Shown: positions 46,038 through 55,554, numbered from the stretch's first letter. The stretch: DNA of 64,000 nucleotides from Mycobacterium sp. 852002-51971_SCH5477799-a (GCF_001667145.1 NZ_LZIF01000083.1:124001-188000); one strand, 5' to 3'. Program-made: numbers and translations. The notes: a model not told the origin generated them from the letters alone.

Positions 46038-47114
46038 TCAGGCGTCGATGACGACGCGTTCGCCGTCGGCCCGCGAGACGCACACCAGCATGCCATCGTC
46101 GCCGGGGTCGGTGCGGCCACGGTGATCCACTTGTCCGGCAAGCACTTTGACCCGGCACGTGCCGCAGAATCCTTGCCGGCACGAGTACGGGGTGGTTGGG
46201 TTCTTGTCGAGCATGACCTCGAGCGCGGTCCGATTCGCCGGTACCGCGAGCACCTGGCGTGATCGCGCGAGCTCCAATTCGAACGGCACCCCATCGACGA
46301 CGGGCGCGGGGCTGAACCGCTCGTAATGCAGTGGCGCACCGGCATGCTCGTTGCGGGCGATGCGCACGGCCTCCAGCATGGCGCTGGGCCCGCAGACGTA
46401 AACGGCGGTCGCCGGTCCCGCCCCGTCCAGCAGCTCCGCCACGGTGGCGAAACGGCCGCGCTCGTCGTCGGCCCACACTGTCACCCGGTCGGGCCCCAGC
46501 GACACGACCTCGTCGAGCAGCGGCATGTACTCGCGGCTGCGGCCGGCATAGATTGCGCGCCAATCGATCCCGCGCTGCGCGGCCACGCGAAGCATCGGCA
46601 GGATGGGTGTCACCCCGATGCCGCCGATGACGAACAACACCTCTTGCTCGGCGGTGCCGAGGTAGAACGCATTGCGCGGACCTTCGAACGCCAGCGTGTC
46701 GCCCACGTCGAAAGTCTCATGCATCTCGATGGATCCGCCTCCGCCGTCGGCGATCCGGCGAATGGCGATGCGGTAGTCGGTGCGCCGCCCGGGCGCACCG
46801 CACAACGAGTACTGCCGGCGCCGGCCCGACGGCAACAGGACGTCGATGTGGCCACCCGGTGTCCAGGACGGAAGCAACCCGCCGTCGGGATCGGCCAGGG
46901 TCAACGCGACGACGTCCGGCGCGACGACCTCGCGCTTGGTCACCACCGCGGTCAGCTTGCGCTGCACCGGCTTCACCCGCGACGGCGACCACCGTGACAC
47001 CGTGGCGAAGCCCTCGAATATTGCCCGCACGCCCCACAGCAACGACCCGAAACGGTCGTGGGCGCGCCGTCCGTACAGGTCGGCGGGTCTGCTGGACCAA
47101 ATACTCTCCGGCAC
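46038..47114 (-). CDS. FNR-type oxidoreductase with C-terminal 2Fe-2S ferredoxin domain
   Basis: A 358-residue electron-transfer protein of the phthalate-dioxygenase-reductase/VanB type. The FMN/FAD part has YSLCGAPGRRTDYRIAIRR, then the nicotinamide site GGIGVTPILPML and VYVCGPSAMLE. The C-terminal plant-type ferredoxin holds CRQGFCGTCRVKV and a final cysteine in GMLVCVSRADG. It should pass electrons from NAD(P)H to an oxygenase. By position it matches Rv2776c. Candidates are the Rieske oxygenase across the TetR gene, and the PF10118 diiron-like protein two genes upstream. The start is a GTG at 47114; the gap to the upstream fusion gene is 12 bp. Confidence 0.9.
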   Translation of the reverse strand: MPESIWSSRPADLYGRRAHDRFGSLLWGVRAIFEGFATVSRWSPSRVKPVQRKLTAVVTKREVVAPDVVALTLADPDGGLLPSWTPGGHIDVLLPSGRRRQYSLCGAPGRRTDYRIAIRRIADGGGGSIEMHETFDVGDTLAFEGPRNAFYLGTAEQEVLFVIGGIGVTPILPMLRVAAQRGIDWRAIYAGRSREYMPLLDEVVSLGPDRVTVWADDERGRFATVAELLDGAGPATAVYVCGPSAMLEAVRIARNEHAGAPLHYERFSPAPVVDGVPFELELARSRQVLAVPANRTALEVMLDKNPTTPYSCRQGFCGTCRVKVLAGQVDHRGRTDPGDDGMLVCVSRADGERVVIDA

Positions 47115-47126
47115 CGAAACCGTCCC

Positions 47127-48884
47127 CTATTTCTGCCGGATGTCCAAGCGCGCGAACAGCCGAATCGCCCCCGGGCTAATGCGCCGCATCGCGTAGCCGA
47201 TCCGCGACTCCGCGGCGATCGGCAACACGGCCGGAGCGGTCTTGACGGACTTGACGATTGCCTTGGCCGTCGCCTCGGGGGTGAAGTTGCGGCGCCGATA
47301 GGCGGCGTCGGCCTTGCCCCGCGCCCGCTCCTGCTGGTCCGCGCTCATTCCCGCGTAGATCGTGTTCTTCGCGATGTTGGTGTTGACGAATCCCGGGCAC
47401 ACCGCCGTGACGCTGATCCCCTCGTCGGCGAAGTCGGCCCGCACCGACTCGCTCAGCGCCAGCACCGCCGCCTTGGTCGTGCTGTAGGCGACCATGGACT
47501 TCGACGGCAAGTATGCCGCCGCCGACGCCACGTTGATGATCGTGCCGCCCTCGCCACGTTCGACCATCTGCGCCCCGAACGCCCTGCTGCCCGAGATGAC
47601 GCCGTGGACGTTGACGCCCATGATGCTTTCCCAGTTCGCCGAGCTTGTCTCCAGGAACCGGCCCGCCATCCCGATGCCGGCGTTGTTCACCAGGATGTCG
47701 ACCACGCCGTGTTCGTCGCGCACTTGGGCCGCAAGCTCGTTCATGGCGGCCTCGTCGCTGACGTCGACCTGGTAGACCGCGGCCTCGGCGCACGCGGCGC
47801 GCACCGCGTCGGCGGTCTCCTTGGCGGCGGCCACATCGCGATCGGCGAGGACGATCTTTCGGGCGCCGTGCCGCGCCAGCTCCACCGCCGTGGCCCGGCC
47901 GATTCCGGCGCCGGCGCCGGTGACCAGTGCGAGTTTGCCGCGCACGTCACGTCGCTCGCCGCGCACCTCGGCCGCACCGGCGGCGGGCGCGCCACCGACG
48001 TTGCGGTCGACCCACTCGGCGGTCAACCGGGCGATGACGTCCGGACGCGACGTCACCACCCAGTGCCCGCCCTCGATCTCGATCACCCTGCCGCCGCCCG
48101 GAATTGCTCCGGTGAACCGCTGCAGCGCGGGCGTGACGAACATGTCGCGGCGCGGCACCAAAGTCTGGACCGCGACCTTGGTCTCGGGAAGCCGGCGTCC
48201 CGGCGCTAGCATCGGCGCCGGCATGTTCACCCGGTACAGGTTGAGCCCGTGGACATAGTCGGTGACCGAGCGCAGGGTGTCGTGGTTCTGGCTGCGCGTG
48301 CTCGACCGGCCGATGCGCTCAAGTGCCGCAATGACTTTCACGCCGACGCGCAAGCGAAACGACAGTTCCGGCACGCCCGGGCACAAGAAGAAGCCGATAT
48401 AGCCCGATGCGATCAGTTGCCTGATGACCCGGGCGGCGGCACGCGGCGAGCGAGCCGAGCGCAGGAATGCGCCGGCATAGTTCAGGTGCGGGCCCGAGAT
48501 CGAGGTGAAGGAAGCGATTTTGCCCATCACCGAGTCGTCGGTGACCGCGGCCCATGCCTGGATCGACCCCCAGTCGTGGGCCAGCAGGTGCACCCGCCCT
48601 ACACCCAGGCTGTCGATCACCGCACCGATGTCGGAGACCAGTTGCGCGAAGCCGTATCCGGATCTCTGTGCGGGACGGGTTGATTCACCCGCCCCGCGTA
48701 CGTCGTAGGCCACCATGTTGTAGGGCTTGCCGGCCAGTTCGTGGGCTACGCCGTCCCAGACATGGTGGTTATCCGGAAATCCGTGAATTGCCAAGATGGT
48801 TGGCCGCGTCGGGTCGATGTCGGTGTACCGGTGCACGGCCAGCGTGACGCCGTCGCTGGCGGTGATGGTCGAGGTGGTGGTCAT
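47127..48884 (-). CDS. EphD-like alpha/beta hydrolase-SDR fusion
   Basis: A 585-residue bifunctional protein. Residues about 1-290 form an epoxide-hydrolase-type alpha/beta hydrolase: oxyanion AIHGFPDNHH, nucleophile elbow LLAHDWGSIQ (Asp), and the His in EGGHWVV. Residues about 310-585 form a complete SDR: TGAGAGIGRATAV, NNAGIGMAGRF, YSTTKAAVL and CPGFVNT. This domain order is that of M. tuberculosis EphD (592 aa), implicated in epoxy-mycolate formation, but that gene lies elsewhere, so this is a second member. The start at 48884 overlaps the upstream stop in TGATG. A hydrolase-then-reductase on one chain suggests oxidised lipid processing. Confidence 0.88.
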   Translation of the reverse strand: MTTTSTITASDGVTLAVHRYTDIDPTRPTILAIHGFPDNHHVWDGVAHELAGKPYNMVAYDVRGAGESTRPAQRSGYGFAQLVSDIGAVIDSLGVGRVHLLAHDWGSIQAWAAVTDDSVMGKIASFTSISGPHLNYAGAFLRSARSPRAAARVIRQLIASGYIGFFLCPGVPELSFRLRVGVKVIAALERIGRSSTRSQNHDTLRSVTDYVHGLNLYRVNMPAPMLAPGRRLPETKVAVQTLVPRRDMFVTPALQRFTGAIPGGGRVIEIEGGHWVVTSRPDVIARLTAEWVDRNVGGAPAAGAAEVRGERRDVRGKLALVTGAGAGIGRATAVELARHGARKIVLADRDVAAAKETADAVRAACAEAAVYQVDVSDEAAMNELAAQVRDEHGVVDILVNNAGIGMAGRFLETSSANWESIMGVNVHGVISGSRAFGAQMVERGEGGTIINVASAAAYLPSKSMVAYSTTKAAVLALSESVRADFADEGISVTAVCPGFVNTNIAKNTIYAGMSADQQERARGKADAAYRRRNFTPEATAKAIVKSVKTAPAVLPIAAESRIGYAMRRISPGAIRLFARLDIRQK

Positions 48885-49792
48885 CAGTGCGAGGCGCGCG
48901 CGGCCGGTGAGACGGCCAGGTAGTCGACGGCCAGCCCGAGTCCACCGAGCTGAGAGGGGTGAAAGCCCGGCCGGTAGTAGTTGCCGACCGCCCGGACGAA
49001 GCGCATCGGACCGGGCACCAGGCCGCGGCGCGCGGCGGAGAAGTAGTCGCGCCAGCGCGGTTTGGTGTGCGGCGGCAGCTGGGGATCCAGCGAATACATG
49101 AACCGCACACCGCGGATCCATAACAGCAGCATGGCGGGCGTCACGACGAGCTGGGCCCGTACCTGCCGCCAGTAGCCGGCCCGCAGATGCTTCATGGTGT
49201 CGAAGGCCACCGCCTTGTGCTCGACCTCCTCGGCGCCGTGCCAGCGCAGCATGTCCAGCATCATCGGATCCGTGCCGATATTGTCGTGGGCCGGCGAATC
49301 GAGGATCCACTCGCCCAGAATGGCGGTGTAGTGCTCGATGGCGGAGACGAGCGAAACCTGCTCGAGCAGCCAGCTCTGCTGGCGGCGCTGGCTCCAGTTG
49401 GGCCGGGGGCCGAGCAGCCTCTCGAACAGCCACTTGATCTGGCCGGTGTAGGGGGTCAGGTCGATGTCGCGCGCGGCGAAGTGGGCGAGCACGTTGGCGT
49501 GCGCCTGCGAATGCACGGCCTCCTGGCCGATGAAGCCCTGCACGTCGAGCCGCAGCTGGTCGTCCTTGATCAGCGGCAGCGTCTGCTTGAACACCTCGAC
49601 GAAGAACTCTTCCCCGGCGGGCAGCAGCAGGTGCAACACATTGAGGACGTGGGTGGCAAACGGCTCACCGGGCACGTAGTGGAACGGCAGCTGCGCCCAC
49701 TCGAAGTCCACGTCGCGGGCCTCGAGCACCAGTCGCTCGTGGTCCAGCGAGGCGTCGTGTGGGCCCGCTGCTTGGTTATCGACGGTCAGCAT
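48884..49792 (-). CDS. PF10118 metal-dependent hydrolase family, with a diiron-carboxylate motif set
   Basis: A 302-residue protein of the family called predicted metal-dependent hydrolase (PF10118). The sequence shows the four-helix diiron pattern: Glu62 (PAGEEFFVEV), Glu91-x-x-His94 (GQEAVHSQAH), Glu153 (SAIEHYTAI) and Glu189-x-x-His192 (GAEEVEHKAV). E, ExxH, E, ExxH with these spacings is what ferritin-like diiron oxygenases use. I infer a diiron oxygenase or desaturase rather than a hydrolase. It lies in an operon with a 2Fe-2S reductase, which such an oxygenase would need. The ATG at 49792 heads the unit; a BVMO gene is 123 bp further upstream. Confidence 0.8.
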   Translation of the reverse strand: MLTVDNQAAGPHDASLDHERLVLEARDVDFEWAQLPFHYVPGEPFATHVLNVLHLLLPAGEEFFVEVFKQTLPLIKDDQLRLDVQGFIGQEAVHSQAHANVLAHFAARDIDLTPYTGQIKWLFERLLGPRPNWSQRRQQSWLLEQVSLVSAIEHYTAILGEWILDSPAHDNIGTDPMMLDMLRWHGAEEVEHKAVAFDTMKHLRAGYWRQVRAQLVVTPAMLLLWIRGVRFMYSLDPQLPPHTKPRWRDYFSAARRGLVPGPMRFVRAVGNYYRPGFHPSQLGGLGLAVDYLAVSPAARASH

Positions 49793-49915
49793 CGTGCCCC
49801 CTACCTCGGCGTTTAGCCCTCGATCACGGTCTTGCGGTGGACGTCGCGCGTCCCAAGTATAAATACGCGGCGCAAATATGCGAAACCGTCGGTACTGGGT
49901 TCTTTGTGATGGTCC

Positions 49916-51388
49916 TCAGCCCGCAGCGACGTGCCCACGCAGCTCGTACTGGCCGGGGTCGGGGTTGGCCAGCATCCGGCGATGTTCGGCCGGCGTGAGG
50001 GGCCACACCTCGGGCACTCCGTCCTTGTTGAGGTACCAGCTGTTACAGCCGGTGGTCCATACGGTGTCCGGCATCGCGGCGCGCAGCTTCGCGTTGAAAC
50101 GCTCGGTCGCGGCGGCCGTCGGCTCGATCGTGTCGAATTCGCGGCGGCGCCAGCGCTCGATCCAGCCCAGGATGTGGTCGGCCTGCGATTCGGCCACGGT
50201 CGTCAGCGCGAGATTTCCCACCGGGCTGTGCGGTCCCAGCATCATGAAGAAGTTGGGAAAGCCGGACAGCGCCACGGTTTGGTAGGCCCGAGGCCCGTCG
50301 CGCCAGACGTCGTTGGCGCGGATGCCGTCGCGGCCGATCAGCTCCATCGGCCGGAAGAAGGCGTGGGTGTCGAATCCGGTGGCGAGCACGATGATGTCCA
50401 CGTCGTGCAGGACGCCGTCGCCGGTGACGATGCCGCGGGGTTCCACGTGGTCGATGCTCGCCGTCACCAGTTCGACATCGTCGCGCTGCATGGCCCGGTA
50501 GAAACCGTTCGACATCACCAGGCGCTTGCAGGCCGGCGTGTAGTCGGGCGTCAGCGATCGCCGCAACTCGGGATCGCGAATTTCCCAAAGGCTGGCGCGG
50601 CACAACGCCGCCATGATCTTTCGGCGCAGGCCCGGCTTGGTCAGCCCCACCGCGAAGAAGTCGAACCCGAGGCTGTAGATGCGGTACGCCAACATATCCA
50701 GCCACGGCAGCTTGCGCCGCGTGATCCCGGTGAAGCCGCTGTAGCGCGGATTCGCCAGCCGCAGCACCCATTGCGCGGTGCGCTGGAACAGCGCGACGTG
50801 GCCGGCCACCCCGGCCAGACCGCACACCAACTGCACGCCCGTCGACCCGTTGCCGACGATCGCGACGCGCCGGCCCCGCACGTCCACGCCGTGATCCCAG
50901 CGCGCGGAGTGAAACACGTTGCCGCCGAAGTCATCCAGGCCCGGGATCGACGGCAGTCGCGGGTGATGCAGCACGCCGGTGGCCGAGATCAAGAAGTCGG
51001 CCTTGAATTCCTGGCCGGCTTCCTCGCCGCCGTCGGTGCGCAGCACCCAGCGGCCGTCGTCGAAACGCGCGTGGACGATCTCGGTGCCGAACCGGATGCG
51101 TTCCCGCAGCCCGTAGCGGTCGGCGACGTCGCGGAAATAGGCCTGGATTTCGCCGCCGGGCGAGAAAAGATGCGACCAATCGGGATTTTTGGCGAAGCTG
51201 TACTGATAGATGCGCGACGGGATGTCGCAGACCAGGCCGGGGTAGGTGTTGTCCCGCCAAGTGCCGCCGACCTCGTCGGCCTTCTCGTAGACCGTTACAT
51301 CGATACCGCTGCGCAGCAAGGCAATTGCGACGCACAACCCCGACATACCGGCTCCGACGACGGCTACGGCGGGATCGCGTCGCGTCAT
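49916..51388 (-). CDS. Baeyer-Villiger-type flavin monooxygenase
   Basis: A 490-residue class B flavin monooxygenase using FAD and NADPH. The first Rossmann motif is VVGAGMSGLCVA (about residue 10), the second VGNGSTGVQLV (about 178). Between them lies the BVMO fingerprint F-x-G-x3-H-x3-W-D as Phe154 to Asp165 (FGGNVFHSARWD). GTWRDNTYPG near residue 42 is also typical. It would insert oxygen beside a ketone to make an ester or lactone, or oxidise S/N atoms. The substrate is unknown; relatives include mycobacterial MymA and EthA. The SRPBCC gene upstream is 24 bp away. Confidence 0.9.
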   Translation of the reverse strand: MTRRDPAVAVVGAGMSGLCVAIALLRSGIDVTVYEKADEVGGTWRDNTYPGLVCDIPSRIYQYSFAKNPDWSHLFSPGGEIQAYFRDVADRYGLRERIRFGTEIVHARFDDGRWVLRTDGGEEAGQEFKADFLISATGVLHHPRLPSIPGLDDFGGNVFHSARWDHGVDVRGRRVAIVGNGSTGVQLVCGLAGVAGHVALFQRTAQWVLRLANPRYSGFTGITRRKLPWLDMLAYRIYSLGFDFFAVGLTKPGLRRKIMAALCRASLWEIRDPELRRSLTPDYTPACKRLVMSNGFYRAMQRDDVELVTASIDHVEPRGIVTGDGVLHDVDIIVLATGFDTHAFFRPMELIGRDGIRANDVWRDGPRAYQTVALSGFPNFFMMLGPHSPVGNLALTTVAESQADHILGWIERWRRREFDTIEPTAAATERFNAKLRAAMPDTVWTTGCNSWYLNKDGVPEVWPLTPAEHRRMLANPDPGQYELRGHVAAG

Positions 51389-51412
51389 CGGTACTCCCGG
51401 AGTTGTCTTCGG

Positions 51413-51874
51413 CTACTCGGTCTCGGCGCGCTGCTTGAGGCGCTGCAACGTGAGCCGGATGTGCTCGGTGTTGGCGGCCGCGCGATCTTTCACGCCGGTG
51501 GCCCTGCCGGCGACCTTACGAAACCACCCGGGCCTGCGGTCCCAGGTGCTTTCGGTCACCTCACACCCGCCGTCGGCCGCGACGATGTCGTATTGCCAGC
51601 GGGCGACCGGAAACACGGTGTGGCTCACGTCGAACGCGAAGCGGCGGCCCGGTTCCGCGTCGGTGACCGTGCACTTGGTGCTCCAGCTGCGGCTGCCGCT
51701 CTTGTTGTGGCCGGTGAACACCGCGCCGGGGCTCACCGCGTCGCCTTTGCGCCATTCCATCGCGACCGCCTCCTCGGCCAGCTCGGCCAACGTGGGCAGG
51801 TCGGTGATGAGCCGATACACCACCTCTGGGCGGGCGTCGATCTGCACGGTGGCCTGCACGCACGGGTCGGTCAT
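51413..51874 (-). CDS. SRPBCC family protein (START-like lipid-binding fold)
   Basis: A 153-residue helix-grip protein: VQATVQIDARPEVVYRLITD at the start, then TVTDAEPGRRFAFDV, and CEVTESTWDRRPGWF. The family binds hydrophobic ligands in a central cavity. The ATG at 51874 gives MTDPCVQATV; much longer frames are spurious. It lies immediately upstream of the BVMO gene on the same strand and is divergent from ald (90 bp), so it may carry the monooxygenase substrate. Position matches Rv2778c. The aldR regulator found next to ald in M. tuberculosis is absent. Confidence 0.83.
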   Translation of the reverse strand: MTDPCVQATVQIDARPEVVYRLITDLPTLAELAEEAVAMEWRKGDAVSPGAVFTGHNKSGSRSWSTKCTVTDAEPGRRFAFDVSHTVFPVARWQYDIVAADGGCEVTESTWDRRPGWFRKVAGRATGVKDRAAANTEHIRLTLQRLKQRAETE

Positions 51875-51964
51875 TCGCCGATCATAGCCAGCAAACAGCC
51901 AGCCTTTGCGGCTCCCGCGAAGTTTCTTCACACTTGAACGTGTACCGGCAACCAAGGGGCGATC

Positions 51965-53080
51965 ATGCGAGTCGGCGTACCGACCGAGACCAAGACCAAT
52001 GAGTTTCGGGTCGCCATCACCCCCGCCGGCGTCGCCGAGCTGACACGCCGCGGCCATGACGTGTTTGTCCAGGCCGGCGCCGGAGAAGGATCGGCGATCA
52101 GCGATTCGGAGTTCAAGGCGGCGGGCGCCCAGCTGACCGAGACAGCCGAGCAGGTCTGGGCCGACGCGGAGCTGCTGCTCAAGGTCAAAGAACCGGTACC
52201 GACCGAGTATGTTCTGTTGCGGCGCAACCAGATTCTGTTCACCTTTCTGCACCTTGCGGCGTCGCGGGCGTGCACCGAGGCGCTGTTGGCGTCCGGAACG
52301 ACGTCGATCGCCTACGAGACCGTCCAGACCGCCGACGGCACCTTGCCGCTGCTGGCCCCGATGAGCGAGGTGGCCGGCCGGCTGTCCGCACAGGTTGGCG
52401 CCTATCACCTGATGCGCACCCACGGCGGGCGCGGCGTGCTGATGGGTGGTGTGCCGGGCGTCAAGCCCGCCGACGTCGTGGTGGTGGGTGCGGGGACGGC
52501 CGGATACAACGCGGCCCGGGTCGCGGGCGGCATGGGGGCGTCGGTCACGGTGCTCGACGTCAACATCAACAAGCTCCGGCAGCTCGACGCGGAGTTCGGC
52601 GGCCAGGTCCGCACCCGCTACTCGTCGGCCTACGACCTCGAGGGCACCGTCAAGCGCGCCGACCTGGTCATCGGCGCCGTGCTGCTGCCCGGCGCGAAGG
52701 CTCCCAATTTGATCCCGAATTCCCTTGTCTCGCAGATGAAACCGGGTGCCGTGCTGGTCGACATCTCGATCGATCAGGGCGGTTGCTTCGAGGACTCGCG
52801 GCCCACCACGCATGACGACCCGACCTTCGCGGTGCACGACACCGTGTTCTACTGCGTGGCGAACATGCCCAGCGCGGTGCCCAAGACGTCGACGGTGGCG
52901 CTGACCAACGCGACCATGCCGTACGTGCTCGCGATCGCCGATCGAGGCTGGCGGGCGGGGTGCCGCTCGGATCATGCTCTGGCCAAAGGCCTTTCGACGC
53001 ACGACGGCGCGCTGCTGTCCGAGCAGGTGGCCATCGATCTCGCCCTGCCGTTTACCGACCCGGCGGCCGTTCTGGGCTGA
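51965..53080 (+). CDS. ald: L-alanine dehydrogenase
   Basis: A 371-residue enzyme converting L-alanine and pyruvate (and glyoxylate to glycine) with NAD(H), induced in hypoxia in mycobacteria. The N-terminus MRVGVPTETKTNEFRVAITP includes the substrate Arg, Lys in LLKVKEP, His in FTFLHLAA, and the nucleotide motif VVVGAGTAGYNAARVA with VLDVNINKL after it. Asp/Arg residues near DQGGCFEDS are conserved. The ATG at 51965 is clear. No Lrp-type regulator is adjacent. Confidence 0.97.
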   Translation: MRVGVPTETKTNEFRVAITPAGVAELTRRGHDVFVQAGAGEGSAISDSEFKAAGAQLTETAEQVWADAELLLKVKEPVPTEYVLLRRNQILFTFLHLAASRACTEALLASGTTSIAYETVQTADGTLPLLAPMSEVAGRLSAQVGAYHLMRTHGGRGVLMGGVPGVKPADVVVVGAGTAGYNAARVAGGMGASVTVLDVNINKLRQLDAEFGGQVRTRYSSAYDLEGTVKRADLVIGAVLLPGAKAPNLIPNSLVSQMKPGAVLVDISIDQGGCFEDSRPTTHDDPTFAVHDTVFYCVANMPSAVPKTSTVALTNATMPYVLAIADRGWRAGCRSDHALAKGLSTHDGALLSEQVAIDLALPFTDPAAVLG

Positions 53081-53086
53081 GCCGCG

Positions 53087-54112
53087 CTAACTGGTGGCCG
53101 CGAGACTGGCGATGATGTCGGCCGCGGGGCCCGCGCACGCGTTCTTGAACGACGTCCCGGCCCACAGCGGCATCCCGTTGGGGTCCTCGATGGCGGCGGC
53201 CGCTTCCCGGATCGGTGAGGTCATCTGGTTGACCTCGGGGTAGCCCAGCGGCGCGACGTGATCGAGCATGCGGGTGAAGTCGTTTTCCAGACCGCGCGCG
53301 TAACGGCCCGAAAACGCCCGTGTGACAACGGTTGTGGCGAACAGCGGGTTCTTCAGCGCGACGCGGTGTGCGGAGTTGGTGCCGGCCTCGTCGGCGAGCA
53401 GTAGCGCGGTGCCCACCTGGGCCGCCACCGCTCCCCTGCGCAGCGCGGCCCCCACTTCGTCGGCGGTGCCCAGTCCGCCCCCCGCGATGATCGGCACGTC
53501 GTGCGCGTTGCGGATACGGTCGATGAGCTGATGCAGCGATTCGTTGGCGGGTTCCATGTCCGGCGCGAAAGTGCCGCGGTGCCCGCCGGCGGCGGGGCCC
53601 TGAACCACGAGGCTGTCCGCGCCGGCCGCCACGGCGACTCCCGCCTCATAAGCCGACGTCACAGTGACCATCACGAGCAGGCCCAGCGCGCCCAGGCGCC
53701 GGATCACGTCGGGCGGCGGCACGCCGAAGGTGAAGGACACCAGCTCGGGCCGAAGGTCGGCGACCACCTCGAGCTTCTGCTCCCACTCGTCGTTGTCGCC
53801 GTGCTGCGGGTGACCGACCTCCACCTGGTAGTGCTCGGCGATTTCTTCGAGTTCGGCCGCGTAGTAGTGCAGGGCCACCCAGTCGGCGACGCTGGGTTGG
53901 GGCACAAACAGGTTCACCCCGAGCGGACCGGTGGTGGCCTCCCGCGCGGCGCCGATGTCGTCGGCGAGCTGCTCGGCGCTGCGATGCCCGCCGGGGACGA
54001 ATCCGAGCCCACCGGCGTTGGACACCGCCGCCGCCAACGCGGGGGTCCCGGGCCCGCCGGCCATGGGGGCGCCCACGATGGGCACCACGATGTCCCAAAA
54101 GCCCAGTACCAT
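53087..54112 (-). CDS. nitronate monooxygenase family protein (Rv2781c-like)
   Basis: A 341-residue FMN-binding TIM-barrel of the 2-nitropropane dioxygenase family. VPIVGAPMAGGPGTPALAAA starts the barrel; FMN contacts are in GADSLVVQGPAAGGHRG and IIAGGGLGTADEVGAALRRG, and the later QVGTALLLADEAG is also typical. It may detoxify nitronates or reduce enones. The ATG at 54112 gives MVLGFWDIVVP, like M. tuberculosis Rv2781c; the frame extends upstream without similarity. It converges on ald (6-bp gap) and follows pepR by 59 bp. Confidence 0.88.
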   Translation of the reverse strand: MVLGFWDIVVPIVGAPMAGGPGTPALAAAVSNAGGLGFVPGGHRSAEQLADDIGAAREATTGPLGVNLFVPQPSVADWVALHYYAAELEEIAEHYQVEVGHPQHGDNDEWEQKLEVVADLRPELVSFTFGVPPPDVIRRLGALGLLVMVTVTSAYEAGVAVAAGADSLVVQGPAAGGHRGTFAPDMEPANESLHQLIDRIRNAHDVPIIAGGGLGTADEVGAALRRGAVAAQVGTALLLADEAGTNSAHRVALKNPLFATTVVTRAFSGRYARGLENDFTRMLDHVAPLGYPEVNQMTSPIREAAAAIEDPNGMPLWAGTSFKNACAGPAADIIASLAATS

Positions 54113-54171
54113 TCGGCTAATCCGCTGACGGCGAGCGGCGGCACGGCGCGAGTGTGGAGGCGGACATTGAG

Positions 54172-55554
54172 CTACCCTACCATCGCCCGAAGTTGTTGGG
54201 GCAGTGACCGTTTGGCGGCGTAAGGGCCCAGAACCGCGGCGCCGTAGCGCTGCCCGAGCAGCTTGTGCGCCACCGCGTTGACCTCGTCGACGGTCACCTG
54301 GTCGATCTGGCGCAGGGTGTGCTCGATGCTGCGGTGTTTGCCGTAGTTGAGTTCGCTGCGGCCCAGCCGGCTCATCCGCGAACTGGAATCTTCGAGGCCG
54401 AGCACCAGGCTGCCGCGCAACGATCCCTTGGCGATGCGGCATTCCGATTCGGTGATGCCGTCGCGCGCCACCGATTCGAGCACGCCGCGGGTCACCGTCA
54501 TCACCTCGGCGAAGCGCTCGGGCTGGCAGGCGGCGTAGACGGACAGCGCACCGCTGTCGGCGAAGATGTCCACCGTCGAGTACACCGAGTAGGCCAGCCC
54601 GCGCAGCTCTCGAACCTGCTGGAACAACCGCGAGCTCAAGCCGCCGCCGAGCGCGGTGTTGAGCACCGACAGCGCCCAGCGATGCTCCCAGCCACGCCCG
54701 GGGGTGCGGACACCCAACGACACGTGCGCCTGCTCGGCGTCCCGGTTGCCCAGCAGCAGAGCGGGGTGGCCGGTGACCCGTCCGGCACCCTTGCGCGGCG
54801 CGATGGGTTCGCGGCCGCGAACCAGATGCGGCCCGAAGTGCCTGCGCACCAACGCGACCACCTCGTCGTGGTCGACGTTGCCGGCCACCGCCACGACCAT
54901 CCGCTCGGGCGTGTAGCGCCGGACATGGAACGAGTGCAGCTGGTTTCGCGTCATCGACGCCACCGACCGCGCGGTGCCGATGACGGGGCGGCCCACCGGA
55001 TGGTCACCGAAGAGCGCGCTCAGGAACATGTCGCCGAGCGCGTCCTCGGGGTCGTCGTCGCGCATCGCGATCTCTTCGAGGACCACGTCGCGTTCCAGCT
55101 CGACATCGCCGGCAGCACAGCACCCGTTGAGCACCACGTCGGCGACCAGGTCGACGGCCAGCGCCAAATCGCTGTCGAGCACGTGCGCGTAGTAGCAGGT
55201 GTGTTCCTTGGCCGTGAACGCATTCAGCTCTCCCCCGACGGCGTCCATCGCCTGCGCGATGTCCACCGCGGTGCGGCTGGGCGTCGACTTGAACAGCAGA
55301 TGCTCGAGGAAGTGCGCGGCCCCGGCCACGGTGGCACCCTCGTCGCGCGAGCCGACACCGACCCAGACCCCGACCGATGCGGAACGCACCGAGGGCAGGT
55401 ACTCGGTGACCACCCGCAAGCCGCCCGGCAGCGTGGTGCGCCGCAGCGCGGCCTGGGGTGCCGATTCCGCCTCAGCGGCCTTGCCCCGGCGCAGGGCGCC
55501 GGCCCGACCGGGACGAGCCCCGGTCGGCGCGTCAGCTGCTCGCCGTTGCGGCAT
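54172..55554 (-). CDS. pepR: M16-family zinc protease PepR
   Basis: A 460-residue pitrilysin-type peptidase. The inverted zinc motif H-x-x-E-H is in [11 protein letters not shown], with the distal glutamate in [12 protein letters not shown]. The second M16 domain follows after [16 protein letters not shown], with [20 protein letters not shown]. Compared with M. tuberculosis PepR (438 aa) the N-terminus is about 22 residues longer, in the low-complexity part before [14 protein letters not shown]. The ATG at 55554 overlaps the 3' end of gpsI by 23 bp, so the two are coupled. Confidence 0.93.
   Translation of the reverse strand: MPQRRAADAPTGARPGRAGALRRGKAAEAESAPQAALRRTTLPGGLRVVTEYLPSVRSASVGVWVGVGSRDEGATVAGAAHFLEHLLFKSTPSRTAVDIAQAMDAVGGELNAFTAKEHTCYYAHVLDSDLALAVDLVADVVLNGCCAAGDVELERDVVLEEIAMRDDDPEDALGDMFLSALFGDHPVGRPVIGTARSVASMTRNQLHSFHVRRYTPERMVVAVAGNVDHDEVVALVRRHFGPHLVRGREPIAPRKGAGRVTGHPALLLGNRDAEQAHVSLGVRTPGRGWEHRWALSVLNTALGGGLSSRLFQQVRELRGLAYSVYSTVDIFADSGALSVYAACQPERFAEVMTVTRGVLESVARDGITESECRIAKGSLRGSLVLGLEDSSSRMSRLGRSELNYGKHRSIEHTLRQIDQVTVDEVNAVAHKLLGQRYGAAVLGPYAAKRSLPQQLRAMVG

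Noticed and set aside
49931..51937. 668-codon plus-strand open frame across the BVMO gene
   Set aside because: Opposite-strand artefact of high third-position GC; the minus-strand BVMO has full motifs and explains the sequence.
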